Shown here in pieces: positions 51,206-59,811 of a stretch of DNA of 64,000 nucleotides. Position numbers and translations under genes: made by a program. The DNA lies in NCBI GenBank assembly GCA_949902595.1, contig CATLDC010000001.1, positions 248,001-312,000 of the forward strand, given 5' to 3'. Numbering within the stretch: position 1 is the first letter of the stretch; the number at the start of each line of letters is the position of its first letter. The notes beneath the pieces were generated by a model. The model was not told the origin of the DNA. It saw nothing but the letters and a program-made list of their open reading frames with translations, and did no database searches. Origin of the DNA: an uncultured Candidatus Melainabacteria bacterium. GTDB lineage: Bacteria > Cyanobacteriota > Vampirovibrionia > Gastranaerophilales > Gastranaerophilaceae.

Positions 51206-52126
51206 ATGCTTCGGGTTGACTATATAAGAGACGGGCTGGTTGAAGAGTTTCATGAAGGGTATTTTATGCAGTATTCAGCCATGTCTGAAGGCATGCCCTA
51301 TTACCTTCGCTCCTGCGCAAAACCCTTGCAGGCTGCGCTTCTTATTGACTACGGAGTAGAACTCACCGAAAAAGAACTCGCACTCTGCTCAGGCTCACAT
51401 GCTGGAGAAGAATGCCATGTGGAGACCGCGCGCGGGATTCTTGATAAAATCGGGGTGGACGAAAGCTTTTTAAAATGCGGCGTGCATGCTCCGCTTTCAA
51501 GAAGCATGCAGGATAAGATGCTGCTTGTGGGAGAAAAAGCGGGCGCGATTCATAACAACTGCTCGGGAAAACACATAGGGTTTTTGGCGATTTGTAAGAA
51601 GATGGGCTGGGATTTGGAGACTTATTATGAGCCGGAACACCCGTTGCAGATTGCTGTTAGAGAAAAGATTAATGCTATGGCTTCGCTCCCTCGCCCTGCG
51701 GGAGAGGGTTGGGGTGAGGGGGCAACATACCCCCAAACCACAGACGGCTGCGGGGTACCGATTCTCAGCATGCCTTTAAAAAACATGCTTATCGGATACA
51801 AAAACCTTGTTGATAATTACCCTCAAATCGTGAATGCGATTCTGAATAATCCTTATATCTACGGCGGCGAAAACAGGCTCGATACAGAGATTATCCAGAA
51901 CACAGACGGCATAATCGCAAAGGTCGGCGCGGGCGGGCTCTGTATTGTGTTTAACACCCGAGAAAAAGACGGGTTTGTGGTAAAGATTAACGACTGCTCA
52001 ATGGAGGCAAGAAGGGTTGCTGTGCTTGAGATGATTAACCGGCTTGACTGGGGTAAAATTCCGTACGATAATAAAATCAAAACTCTGCAAGGTAAAATCG
52101 TCGGAGAGATTGTGTGTACGTATTAA
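51206..52126 (+). CDS. Asparaginase (AsnA/asparaginase II family) interrupted in frame by a repeat
   Basis: 306 residues. YLRSCAKPLQA, CSGSHAGEECH, NNCSGKHIGFLAICK, TDGCGVPILSMPL and the C-terminal SMEARRVAVLEMIN match the PF06089-type family that hydrolyses L-asparagine. Residues 160-172 (LPRPAGEGWGEG) are the translation of a dispersed palindromic repeat, inserted between two conserved blocks without breaking the frame. The start lies 3 bp after the preceding gene. Whether the enzyme is active is unknown. Confidence 0.85.
   Translation: MLRVDYIRDGLVEEFHEGYFMQYSAMSEGMPYYLRSCAKPLQAALLIDYGVELTEKELALCSGSHAGEECHVETARGILDKIGVDESFLKCGVHAPLSRSMQDKMLLVGEKAGAIHNNCSGKHIGFLAICKKMGWDLETYYEPEHPLQIAVREKINAMASLPRPAGEGWGEGATYPQTTDGCGVPILSMPLKNMLIGYKNLVDNYPQIVNAILNNPYIYGGENRLDTEIIQNTDGIIAKVGAGGLCIVFNTREKDGFVVKINDCSMEARRVAVLEMINRLDWGKIPYDNKIKTLQGKIVGEIVCTY
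51684..51722 (-). repeat. Dispersed palindromic repeat, copy 2 (inside the asparaginase gene)
   Basis: CGCTCCCTCGCCCTGCGG then GAGAGGGTTGGGGTGAGGG, the reverse complement of the element at 21101-21140, with the shared core GGGAGAGGGT-Y-GGGGTGAGGG. It is inserted in frame. Confidence 0.85.
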
Positions 52127-53355
52127 CAAATAGTGTAAACTTCTGCGCAGGAAAGGTTCATGTGTATTCTGATTTTGACGGAACATATTGCCCTGCCTCA
52201 CACGAGTCTCTGCATAACCCGAACTCAAACCCTGAAATGCCAGCCTATTGCAAACGGATGGAAAAATTTTTGGACTCAAACAACGAAAAAGTGCAGTTCC
52301 ATGTTACGACCGGACGAACATTTGGTGAATACAAGGCTGTGTCAGAACTTTTGAGAACAAGAGGGTACGAGCTTCCGCTTCCCAAAAGCTTTATTGCCAA
52401 AAACGGAAGCGACGAGTACGTAAAATCAAGAGACGCTTTTTATCAGGGCGGAGAATTTCCTTTTGATTACAAAAATCCCCAAAAACTAAAACAGGAGCGG
52501 GTTACACAAGAGACCAACTGGAACGGGCAAAAGATTAAGGAATATATTAAAAACCTTGCTGAGAAATACCGGCTTAAACTCATTGAAGCTGACACAAGAA
52601 ATTCCAGCCGCGATTATGGCTCCAATACCATGAGCGGTAAGATTACGGCAGGTGTTTTAGGCTCCAGAAATGACGGTGACCTGAAAGTTAACCTGATTTT
52701 CGGAGAAGAGAACCGGAAGTTTATCCAAGATGTGGAAAACTTCCTGAAGAAAGATAATGTAAAGTATGACCTTGCTAAAAGAGACCTTGTCTACACGATA
52801 ACTCCGGAATTTCAGGGCGGCTCACTTACAAAACTTTACGATACAAAACTTGCACTAAAAGAAGCAGAGAAAAATAGAGATATTGTTATTGTTGCAGGAA
52901 ACGGCGCAAACGATTTTGCTATGCTCAACCCGCTTGAGTATCTTGATAAAGACTTTATCAAGGAATGCGAGGTAAAATCTTCTCACAAAGAGTTTTATAA
53001 AAACAAGGACTCTATGCTCAAAGGCCTGATTGAGATTAACGATGGCTCAAACAAGGCTCTCAAAAAGGAATTGGAGTCAAATGGATTCTTGAAAGAACTC
53101 AAAAATTTGCCGCTATATAGTATTATAATTAAAGAAGACCCTAAACTGGATAAACTTCTTAAAGCATTTGAGCCAACAGGCAAAGTTATAGAAGTCCCCT
53201 CTGGAAAACTAGATGAGGGCATAAAAAAGATAATAAAAAAACAAAAAATTAAATCAGTAAAATCCAAAATGGTATACGCACTTCCGCTGCTTCTTGCTGC
53301 TGTTTCGATTCCGGCATGGAGATATTATAAGAGCCATAGCACTGCTAACAGCTAA
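52114..53355 (+). CDS. HAD-superfamily hydrolase with C-terminal membrane anchor
   Basis: 413 residues. HAD motif I YSDFDGTY (catalytic Asp pair) at about 19, motif II TTGRTF at about 65, and motif IV AGNGANDFAML at about 268, the Cof/sucrose-phosphatase-like subclass. The C-terminus has a basic stretch (KKIIKKQKIKSVKSK) then one TM helix (MVYALPLLLAAVSIPAW) and a short tail, so the enzyme is probably tail-anchored. The N-terminus NSVNFCAGKV resembles the ART N-termini. It overlaps the asparaginase stop by 13 bp. Substrate unknown. Confidence 0.75.
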   Translation: MYVLTNSVNFCAGKVHVYSDFDGTYCPASHESLHNPNSNPEMPAYCKRMEKFLDSNNEKVQFHVTTGRTFGEYKAVSELLRTRGYELPLPKSFIAKNGSDEYVKSRDAFYQGGEFPFDYKNPQKLKQERVTQETNWNGQKIKEYIKNLAEKYRLKLIEADTRNSSRDYGSNTMSGKITAGVLGSRNDGDLKVNLIFGEENRKFIQDVENFLKKDNVKYDLAKRDLVYTITPEFQGGSLTKLYDTKLALKEAEKNRDIVIVAGNGANDFAMLNPLEYLDKDFIKECEVKSSHKEFYKNKDSMLKGLIEINDGSNKALKKELESNGFLKELKNLPLYSIIIKEDPKLDKLLKAFEPTGKVIEVPSGKLDEGIKKIIKKQKIKSVKSKMVYALPLLLAAVSIPAWRYYKSHSTANS

Positions 53356-54193
53356 TCTTCAATTCCGGATTCTTCCGAAACCACGTTAACTGACGCTTTG
53401 CGTAATTCCTTGAATGCTGCTTGAGCTTTTCTAAAGCCTCTGCAAGCGTCATATTGCCATCCAGAAACTCGATAATCTCCTGATACCCGATGGATGAAAC
53501 GATGTTCTTTATCCTTCCATGCTTTTTGAGCAGGTTTTCAGTCTCCTCAATCAAACCCTGCTCAAACATCAGGTCGACCCGCCTGTTAATCCGCTCATAG
53601 AGCCATTCTCTGGATTCAATCTCCGGCATGCGCCACTCAACATCATACTCCGGCTCTTTTTCGATTTGCATCTCAGATAAAGGCCTGTCAAGAATCTTTA
53701 TGACCTCGAGCGCGCGTACAATTCTGCGCTTGTTGGCGTCTTTTACCCGCTCGTAAGTTATCGGGTCAAGCTCTTTAAGCTCCTCAAGCAGGGCTTCTTT
53801 TTCCTGTGAGTCAAGCTCTGCTCTCAAATCATAGTCCGTTTTGACCTCCGGAAGGTTGTAGTTTTCAAGAAGAACACGGAAATACAAACCTGTCCCGCCT
53901 GCAACTATCGGTGTTTTGCCTCGTGATAGAATGTCATTAATCGCAGCTTTTGCATCATGATAAAAATTTCCGACAGAGTAGTCAAACTCCGGCTCCACAA
54001 TGTCAATCAGGTGGTGAGGAACCCCTTCGCGCTCTTCAAGTGTTGGTTTTGCGCAGGCAATGTCAAAACCCTTGTAAACGAGCCTTGAGTCAGCAGAAAT
54101 AACCTCGCCGTTGATTTCTTTGGCAAGCTTGATTGCGAGAGCTGTTTTTCCGCTGGCTGTCGGGCCAACCACTGCTATGACTTTTGGTTTCAT
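53345..54193 (-). CDS. miaA: tRNA dimethylallyltransferase
   Basis: 282 residues. P-loop GPTASGKTALAI, ISADSRLVYKGFDI, PHHLIDIVEP, GGTGLYFRVLL. It adds isopentenyl to A37 of UNN-decoding tRNAs. Minus-strand TAGAAT (54200-54205) ends 6 nt before the ATG with no SD (leaderless type). Its 3' end overlaps the convergent HAD gene by 11 bp. Confidence 0.96.
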   Translation of the reverse strand: MKPKVIAVVGPTASGKTALAIKLAKEINGEVISADSRLVYKGFDIACAKPTLEEREGVPHHLIDIVEPEFDYSVGNFYHDAKAAINDILSRGKTPIVAGGTGLYFRVLLENYNLPEVKTDYDLRAELDSQEKEALLEELKELDPITYERVKDANKRRIVRALEVIKILDRPLSEMQIEKEPEYDVEWRMPEIESREWLYERINRRVDLMFEQGLIEETENLLKKHGRIKNIVSSIGYQEIIEFLDGNMTLAEALEKLKQHSRNYAKRQLTWFRKNPELKISC

Positions 54194-54199
54194 ATTTAC

Positions 54200-54232
54200 A
54201 TTCTACCGTAAAATCAAAAACTGTGTTATAAT
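54200..54232. promoter_or_regulatory. Divergent leaderless promoters for miaA and the TPR gene
   Basis: Minus: TAGAAT at 54200-54205 for miaA (ATG at 54193). Plus: TATAAT at 54227-54232 for the TPR gene (ATG at 54239). Both end exactly 6 nt before the start codon in a 45-bp spacer. Confidence 0.65.
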
Positions 54233-54238
54233 TAGGCT

Positions 54239-55063
54239 ATGTTAAAAAAGTTAGCAGCTACGCTTTTGTTATCACTATCAATTTCAGTCTACGCAGCAGA
54301 AATCCCTGTTGACGCAAAGCTCGACTACAATCAGGGTATTGATTTCTATAAACTCGGGATGTACGAAAGGGCAATAGCTTCCTTCCGCTCTGCAATCCGG
54401 ACTTATCCTGACTATATTGATGCGTACTACAATCTGGGTACTGTGCTTGAATACCTTAAACAGTATGCAGAAGCGCTTTCTGTGTACAAGCAGGTTTATT
54501 TGAGAAATCCTAATGACTACGAAGTCATATACAAACTGGCTCTTATGAGCTCAAAACAGGAAGACTACACAAAAGCGGCTGAATACTTAAGCCTGATTCC
54601 GCAATCAAGCAGCTACTACAAAAGAGGTCAGGAGCTTGCAGAGTCAATAAAAGTCTCAACAACTCTTCCTCCGCAGGTCACAAACGCGCCTTCCAAAATC
54701 GCAGCACAGACCGGAATCTACGAAAACATTTTGAGCCCGACGGGGATTACAACCGATAATAGCGGAAATGTGTATGTCGCAACGTTTTCAGACAACACGA
54801 TTTTGAAAATCACGCCTGATGGGAAAAGAAAAGTTTTCCTGAAGAGTTCGCTAATCAGCGGGCCGATTAGCCTTGCAAGCGATAGCGTCGGGAATATTTA
54901 CGTTTCAAACTACAGCGCAAACAATGTTGTAAAAATCACCCCGCAGGGTGTTGCGACCGTGCTCGTGTCAAAGATTGACAAGCCTTACGGTCTGCATGTC
55001 GAAGGCAACATGCTCTTTATCACCTGTCAGGGGTCTAACTCTATTTTGAGGCAAAAAATCTAG
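54239..55063 (+). CDS. Exported TPR and NHL-type beta-propeller-repeat protein
   Basis: 274 residues. Signal peptide ending YAAE, then about three tetratricopeptide repeats (30-135: YNQGIDFYKLGMYERAI, AYYNLGTVLEYLKQYAEAL, YKLALMSSKQEDYTKAA), then about three NHL/SGL-like blades (GITTDNSGNVYVATFSDNTI, ASDSVGNIYVSNYSANNV). Too few blades for a full propeller alone, so it may dimerise or be truncated. Probably periplasmic. Leaderless-type start. Confidence 0.8.
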   Translation: MLKKLAATLLLSLSISVYAAEIPVDAKLDYNQGIDFYKLGMYERAIASFRSAIRTYPDYIDAYYNLGTVLEYLKQYAEALSVYKQVYLRNPNDYEVIYKLALMSSKQEDYTKAAEYLSLIPQSSSYYKRGQELAESIKVSTTLPPQVTNAPSKIAAQTGIYENILSPTGITTDNSGNVYVATFSDNTILKITPDGKRKVFLKSSLISGPISLASDSVGNIYVSNYSANNVVKITPQGVATVLVSKIDKPYGLHVEGNMLFITCQGSNSILRQKI

Positions 55064-55930
55064 TTACTCGCTCAAGTGCTTTTTGAGGTTGGTCTTAACC
55101 CCGCTTAACGGCCCGTTGTTTGGAGCAGCAACATTTTTGCAATAGTGCTTCACATATACAACCGGAAACTTCGGTATCCATGTGCATTTCATGATAACAG
55201 AAGCAGCGTCAGCGCCCTGCGAGAACATAAGCTCATCAATTGTTTCTTCGTAAGCAGGCGATATTGATGAGAAAATCTTTAGAAAATAATTTGTAGCAGT
55301 AACCCCGTAATACCCTGTCGTTGTACCTGGTTTTGAGATAAGCTCTGTCACTGTAAAGTCGGAACTCTTTGCGGTCTGCACCCCGAGCGGGAGAGTCAGG
55401 GCTTCGCCTTTAGCCCTCTGGATTTCATACGCCTGCCCGTTGTATTCCAGAACCATGGTGTTTGGACTTGGCATATAGATATCGTCAAAAATGTTATCCA
55501 GAATCACCTGCCCGTTGTGGTCTGTAATCCCGTATTTGTAATCCTTGCAGGTCAAAAACATTCCGCCGTAAAGAAGGTCGATTGACGAGTATTCAACCGG
55601 CAAAACCGCAAACCCCATCTCGTCAAAAAGCCCGTATTTGCTTCCGTTGCCGAGCTTCGCAAACTTGCCCAACACTCTGTCTGCGCGGGAATACTTTGGC
55701 TCAACGCGGAATCTTCCGGTGTTATCCATAAGCCCAAACCGGCTTCCTTTTTGTGCAAGCCAGGCAGAATCGCCGATTCTTATAAGCTTTTTGTAATCAG
55801 CATTAACAATCACGCTGCCTTTTTCGTCCTTGAGTCCGAACTTTCCGTCCTCGCTGAACACGGTAGGTGCAGAGAAAGAGGAGCTCTGGATGATAAAGAG
55901 TGATAATAACAATAAGCCTAACTTCTTCAT
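55064..55930 (-). CDS. Exported WG-repeat protein
   Basis: 288 residues. Signal peptide (about 20 residues), then four or five WG repeats of about 38 residues (GKFGLKDEKGSVIV, SRFGLMDNTGRFRVEP, SKYGLFDEMGFAVLP, YKYGITDHNGQVILD). WG proteins are of unknown, probably binding, function. Minus-strand TATGCTAATCT ends 6 nt before the ATG (leaderless type). Its stop exactly abuts the convergent TPR-gene stop. Confidence 0.85.
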   Translation of the reverse strand: MKKLGLLLLSLFIIQSSSFSAPTVFSEDGKFGLKDEKGSVIVNADYKKLIRIGDSAWLAQKGSRFGLMDNTGRFRVEPKYSRADRVLGKFAKLGNGSKYGLFDEMGFAVLPVEYSSIDLLYGGMFLTCKDYKYGITDHNGQVILDNIFDDIYMPSPNTMVLEYNGQAYEIQRAKGEALTLPLGVQTAKSSDFTVTELISKPGTTTGYYGVTATNYFLKIFSSISPAYEETIDELMFSQGADAASVIMKCTWIPKFPVVYVKHYCKNVAAPNNGPLSGVKTNLKKHLSE

Positions 55931-56098
55931 AATTAAAGATTAGCATAAAGCAAGAATAAAAAAAAGATAAAAGGGTTTTTGAAGGTTATATATTGATGTA
56001 TTTTCGAAAATATGTTAAAATAGAGTTCTGAACATTTAAAAGAGAATACGGGCTAAAGATTTTAACATGCATTTTAGCTATCAAGAAAGGAGGTTAAA

Positions 56099-56170
56099 AT
56101 GATAGTTAAAATTACCGAAAGAGAATTAGCATTATTGATAATACTAATTCTCATACTAAAAACCCTATAA
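56099..56170 (+). CDS. Tiny hydrophobic peptide 1
   Basis: 23 codons starting MIVKITERELALL and continuing as a Leu/Ile membrane helix to KTL. It has an excellent ribosome site, AAAGGAGG, 7 nt before the ATG, and is followed at once by a hairpin with a T-rich tail, so it looks like a complete small mRNA. It resembles the peptide at 57037-57111 in its first 12 residues. It could be a membrane-acting toxin or regulator; unproven. Confidence 0.55.
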   Translation: MIVKITERELALLIILILILKTL

Positions 56171-56177
56171 TAGGGAG

Positions 56178-56202
56178 GCGGGGTGTAAACGGCACCCTTG
56201 CC
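56178..56202 (+). terminator. Hairpin behind tiny peptide 1
   Basis: GGGTG/CACCC plus GGC/GCC pairs around a TAAACGG loop, followed by TGTATTCTTATTTTAAC. It resembles, in reverse, the hairpin-like element at 56963-56988. Confidence 0.5.
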
Positions 56203-56236
56203 TGTATTCTTATTTTAACTTATTTTCAAAAAAAAT

Positions 56237-56494
56237 TCAAGTGTCAGACATTATATCGACCGCAATTGGCTCTATGGCTTCCTTTATGCTGTTAAGTCCG
56301 TCTGCGAGTATGAACGCCATGTTTGTGATGTCTTCTACGTATTCGGCATTCTTTTCAAACTCCTCGTCTTCGTAGAGATAATGCTGAAGTGCTTTCGCAA
56401 TCGTGGCGTTTCTGCAAACCTGAGAGTAGACGTTGTCGACTACTCTCAAGATTTCCTTCAACTCTTCTTCTTTGGAATTAAGATTGTTGTCCAT
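56237..56494 (-). CDS. Hypothetical acidic helical protein
   Basis: 85 residues, three predicted helices, strongly acidic (EEELKEILRVVDNVY, DEEFEKNAEYVEDI), no signal. Not recognised. Transcribed toward tiny peptide 1 and divergent from the XRE gene at 56633, so it could be part of a small regulatory cassette. AAAGG-type ribosome site is weak. Confidence 0.6.
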   Translation of the reverse strand: MDNNLNSKEEELKEILRVVDNVYSQVCRNATIAKALQHYLYEDEEFEKNAEYVEDITNMAFILADGLNSIKEAIEPIAVDIMSDT

Positions 56495-56632
56495 TTATAA
56501 AACCTTTATTGAATTATTTTCATATAATATCAAATTTCTATATGAAATAACAGGGCATTAACTTGTAAAAATTGACCAAAATAGCAAAAAAACGCCCTTC
56601 ATTTGCTATAACAATAGTAATATGCTAGTTGT

Positions 56633-56959
56633 ATGGATAATGCCGAATTAAAATCTCTGCTGGGTAGAAGGGTTTTGGAGTTAAGACAATTAAGAGGATT
56701 AACTCAGCAGCAGGTTGCAGATAAGATGGATATTGATTTGAGGACTTATTGTCGTATCGAAAAAGGTGTTAGTTTTCCATCAAGATATATAATGAGGCTT
56801 GCTTGTGCGCTAAATGTTACGTTATCCCAATTGTTCGAGTTTGAGCACCTTAAAATAACAAAAGAGGAACAGCAGGAGTTTATCAAAGAATCTGCTGATA
56901 AATTACCGCTTGAATATTTAACAGTTATTTACAAAATGATAAACTCCATGTACAATTAA
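56633..56959 (+). CDS. XRE-family HTH regulator, paralogue of the 2835-3173 gene
   Basis: 108 residues. GRRVLELRQLRGLTQQQVADKM (HTH helix 1-2 region), LRTYCRIEKGVSFPS, then a tail ending VIYKMINSM like the first XRE protein. Probably binds its own promoter region. A weak TATAAT-like box lies upstream; the ATG lacks a good SD. Tiny peptide gene 2 follows in the same direction after 77 bp, so it may be a target or partner. Confidence 0.85.
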   Translation: MDNAELKSLLGRRVLELRQLRGLTQQQVADKMDIDLRTYCRIEKGVSFPSRYIMRLACALNVTLSQLFEFEHLKITKEEQQEFIKESADKLPLEYLTVIYKMINSMYN

Positions 56960-57036
56960 AATGGGTAAGCTTCCCGTTTACCACCGCCGACACAGACTGT
57001 TATGAGAAGAAATAGGCGGAAAGGTGGTGAGAAAAG

Positions 57037-57111
57037 ATGATTTTCTGTATTACAGAAAAAGCGCTATGGCTTATCTTAGCAATAACCATAGCACTTATTT
57101 TCATCAAATAG
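57037..57111 (+). CDS. Tiny hydrophobic peptide 2
   Basis: 24 codons: MIFCITEKALWLI followed by an Ala/Ile/Leu membrane helix ending FIK. GGTGGTGAG precedes the ATG as ribosome site. Shares M-I-x2-I-T-E-[KR]-x-L-x-L with peptide 1. A 14-bp hairpin follows within 10 bp. Confidence 0.5.
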   Translation: MIFCITEKALWLILAITIALIFIK

Positions 57112-57120
57112 GGAAGTTAT

Positions 57121-57159
57121 GAAAGACCTTACGAGATACGACCTTCGTGAGGTCTTTTC
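57121..57159. terminator. Hairpin between tiny peptide 2 and the PPP phosphatase
   Basis: GAAAGACCTTACGA pairs with TCGTGAGGTCTTTT (one wobble) around a loop of about 10 nt, in the convergent spacer, followed by TTTTCCC. Confidence 0.7.
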
Positions 57160-57202
57160 CCTATATCTATTATTTACGATTTCACACTTTTTGTCAAGGT
57201 CT

Positions 57203-57832
57203 TTACGAATACACGAACTCTTCGCTTCCGTCTTCGTCAAGAATCAATGCGCACAAATGCGCGTGCTTGTACTTCCCGCATCCAAGGTCAATACAAATCT
57301 TGCCTTCGTCAATATAAGGCTCGTCAAATTCTGTGTGACCGAAAATTATTTTCTGCGGAAGATTGTGCTTTGAATAAATAAACTTACCTCTAATGTAAAC
57401 CAAATCAACCTCATCCTGCTCTTCAAGCGGGTAATCCGGATTTATTCCAGCGTGCACAAAAAGGTAATTGTCAGTCAGGTGATAAAACTTTAAGCTCTTG
57501 AAAAACTCACCATGAACCTTAAAAATATTCTCAAAACTTCCGTAACTCCTTACCGTTGCCGGACCGCCGTAGTTATCAAAAAGGAACTGGTAATATTCAT
57601 CCTGTTTTGTGTGCAAAAGTGCGTACTCGTGAGAGCCGATAAGATAAATGCACTTGTTTGTCTCGCCCAGCTCAATTATCCTCTCTACAACCCCTCTTGA
57701 ATCCGGCCCGCGGTCAATGTAGTCGCCCATAAACACAAATATGTCGTCCGGTCTGATGTCGATTTTTGATAGAACGCTCTCGAGTTTTCCAAGTTCTCCG
57801 TGAATGTCTGTTATTGCAATGTATCTCGGCAT
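57203..57832 (-). CDS. PPP-family metallophosphatase (PrpE/ApaH-like)
   Basis: 209 residues. DIHGELGKL (D-x-H), FMGDYIDRGPDS (GDxxDRG), then GSHEYAL where GNHE is expected, FVHAGINP and FGHTEFD. Cytoplasmic; dinucleoside-tetraphosphatase or Ser/Thr-phosphatase activity is typical. The Asn to Ser change at the bridging metal/phosphate site may alter activity. The gene has an AAGGGG ribosome site and a TATAAT about 30 nt upstream. Confidence 0.85.
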   Translation of the reverse strand: MPRYIAITDIHGELGKLESVLSKIDIRPDDIFVFMGDYIDRGPDSRGVVERIIELGETNKCIYLIGSHEYALLHTKQDEYYQFLFDNYGGPATVRSYGSFENIFKVHGEFFKSLKFYHLTDNYLFVHAGINPDYPLEEQDEVDLVYIRGKFIYSKHNLPQKIIFGHTEFDEPYIDEGKICIDLGCGKYKHAHLCALILDEDGSEEFVYS

Positions 57833-57894
57833 AAAATCCCCTTACAATAAGATTATACAACAAACCCGTGTTTTTCATGTATAATAAAAATATT

Positions 57895-59697
57895 ATGAAA
57901 CACAGAGACAACGTACGAAATTTTTGTATAATAGCACATATTGACCATGGCAAGTCAACCTTAGCCGACAGGCTTCTCGAAGCAACCGGAACCATTGCAG
58001 AGCGCGACATGCAGGCACAGCTTCTGGATACAATGGATATTGAACGCGAACGCGGAATCACAATCAAGCTTAACGCTGCGAGAATGAACTACACAGCTAA
58101 AAACGGCGAGAAATATATCTTTAACCTGATTGACACACCGGGTCACGTGGATTTTTCTTATGAAGTCTCACGCTCGCTTGCTGCCTGCGAAGGCGCGCTG
58201 CTTATTGTCGACGCAACGCAGGGGGTTGAAGCTCAAACGCTCGCCAATGTTTACATGGCAATAGAACAGAATTTGGAAATCATTCCTGTAATAAACAAAA
58301 TTGACCTCCCGTCTGCTGATGTAGAGCGAGTCAAACAGGAAATCGAAGAAATTTTAGGTATCGACACATCAATGGCGATTCCCGTTAGCGCAAAAACAGG
58401 AGTCGGGATTCCTGATGTGCTGGAAGCGATTGTGGAATTTGTTCCGCCTCCGGTTGACACCACTGAAAAACCGTTACGCGCGCTTGTTTTTGACAGCGCA
58501 TACGACCCTTATCTTGGCACGCTTTGCTTCTTCAAGATAATGGACGGGAAAATGAGGCTCGGTGACAAGGTAAAATTCATGGCCTCCGGAAAAGAATACG
58601 ATATTGTAGAGCTCGGGTATCTCACCCCGCACAGGGTTCAGGTAGATGAATTGATATGCGGTGATGTTGGTTATTTTGCAGGCTCAATAAAAGAAATTAC
58701 ACGGTTTGTGGGTGACACAGTGACCCATGTTGAAAATCCATCAACAGAGCCGCTTCCGGGGTACAAAGAAGCGCTTCCGATGGTGTTTTCCGGCATGTAT
58801 CCTGTTGATAACGAGGACTACCATGAGCTTAAGGAAGCATTAGAAAAGCTCAAACTGTCTGACAGCTCAATAACTTTTGAGCCTGAAACCTCAAGCGCGC
58901 TCGGATTCGGGTTCCGCTGCGGGTTTTTGGGAATGCTTCACATGGAAATCGCGCAGGAAAGGCTTGAGCGCGAGTACGATTTGTCAATCGTAACGACCGC
59001 GCCTTCTGTTGTGTACAGGGTTCACAAAACCAACGGCGAGGTTGTGGAAATCGACAACCCTGCAAACCTTCCGGCTGCACAGTACAGAGATTTTATTGAA
59101 GAGCCTTACGTTCGTGTTTCAATAATCACGCCGAACGATTATGTAGGCACGCTCATGGATTTGTGCCAGACAAAGCGCGGTATATTTATCAACATGAATT
59201 ATCTGGACAAAATCCGTGTTGATTTGATTTATCACCTGCCTTTGAGCGAAGTTATCACAGATTTTTACGACCAGCTTAAATCGCGCTCAAAAGGTTATGC
59301 AAGCCTTGATTACGAGTTTGAGGACTACAAACGCTCAAAGCTTATCAAGCTTGACGTAATGCTTGCCGGCGAAGTCGTTGACGCGCTTTCTGTAATCTGT
59401 CACGAGGACAACGCGTACTACATCGGGCAGAAGTTAACCGAAAAACTCAAGACAATCATTCCGCGTCAGATGTTTGAGGTGCCGATTCAGGCTGCAATTG
59501 GCGGAAGGGTTATTGCAAGAACAAACATCAAAGCGCTTAGAAAAAGCGTGCTTGACAAGTGTTACGGCGGTGATATTTCACGTAAGCGTAAGCTGCTTGA
59601 GAAGCAGAAAAAAGGTAAGAAGCGCATGAAGGCAATCGGACGGGTTGAAGTACCGCAGGAAGCGTTCATGGCGGTGTTGAGCCTTGAAGAGGAATAG
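57895..59697 (+). CDS. lepA: Elongation factor 4
   Basis: 600 residues. G domain with [26 protein letters not shown] and NKIDLPSA, then EF4 domains with [14 protein letters not shown] and the C-terminal [18 protein letters not shown]. It back-translocates or monitors ribosomes under stress. TATAAT ends 9 nt before the ATG at 57895; an earlier in-frame ATG overlaps this promoter. Confidence 0.98.
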   Translation: MKHRDNVRNFCIIAHIDHGKSTLADRLLEATGTIAERDMQAQLLDTMDIERERGITIKLNAARMNYTAKNGEKYIFNLIDTPGHVDFSYEVSRSLAACEGALLIVDATQGVEAQTLANVYMAIEQNLEIIPVINKIDLPSADVERVKQEIEEILGIDTSMAIPVSAKTGVGIPDVLEAIVEFVPPPVDTTEKPLRALVFDSAYDPYLGTLCFFKIMDGKMRLGDKVKFMASGKEYDIVELGYLTPHRVQVDELICGDVGYFAGSIKEITRFVGDTVTHVENPSTEPLPGYKEALPMVFSGMYPVDNEDYHELKEALEKLKLSDSSITFEPETSSALGFGFRCGFLGMLHMEIAQERLEREYDLSIVTTAPSVVYRVHKTNGEVVEIDNPANLPAAQYRDFIEEPYVRVSIITPNDYVGTLMDLCQTKRGIFINMNYLDKIRVDLIYHLPLSEVITDFYDQLKSRSKGYASLDYEFEDYKRSKLIKLDVMLAGEVVDALSVICHEDNAYYIGQKLTEKLKTIIPRQMFEVPIQAAIGGRVIARTNIKALRKSVLDKCYGGDISRKRKLLEKQKKGKKRMKAIGRVEVPQEAFMAVLSLEEE

Positions 59698-59744
59698 GTA
59701 AGAGCAGCTAGGCAGCTAAGAAGTTAAGCAGCTAAGATATAATC

Positions 59745-59775
59745 AAAAAGGTGCGACTAATCATCGCACCTTTTT
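59745..59775 (+). terminator. Intrinsic terminator of lepA
   Basis: AAAAAGGTGCGA / TCGCACCTTTTT stem, 7-nt loop, seven T, 48 bp past the stop. Preceded by short direct repeats of the type AGCAGCTAAG (59703-59737). Confidence 0.93.
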
Positions 59776-59811
59776 TTAATTTATAGACTTAAAATAGCTC
59801 AGCTGCTTACA

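Noticed and set aside
59703..59740. Short AGCAGCTAAG repeats after lepA as an attachment site
   Set aside because: Only imperfect 8-10-nt repeats, no integrase or tRNA adjacent; similar words occur near 10665 and 59803, so probably simple sequence.
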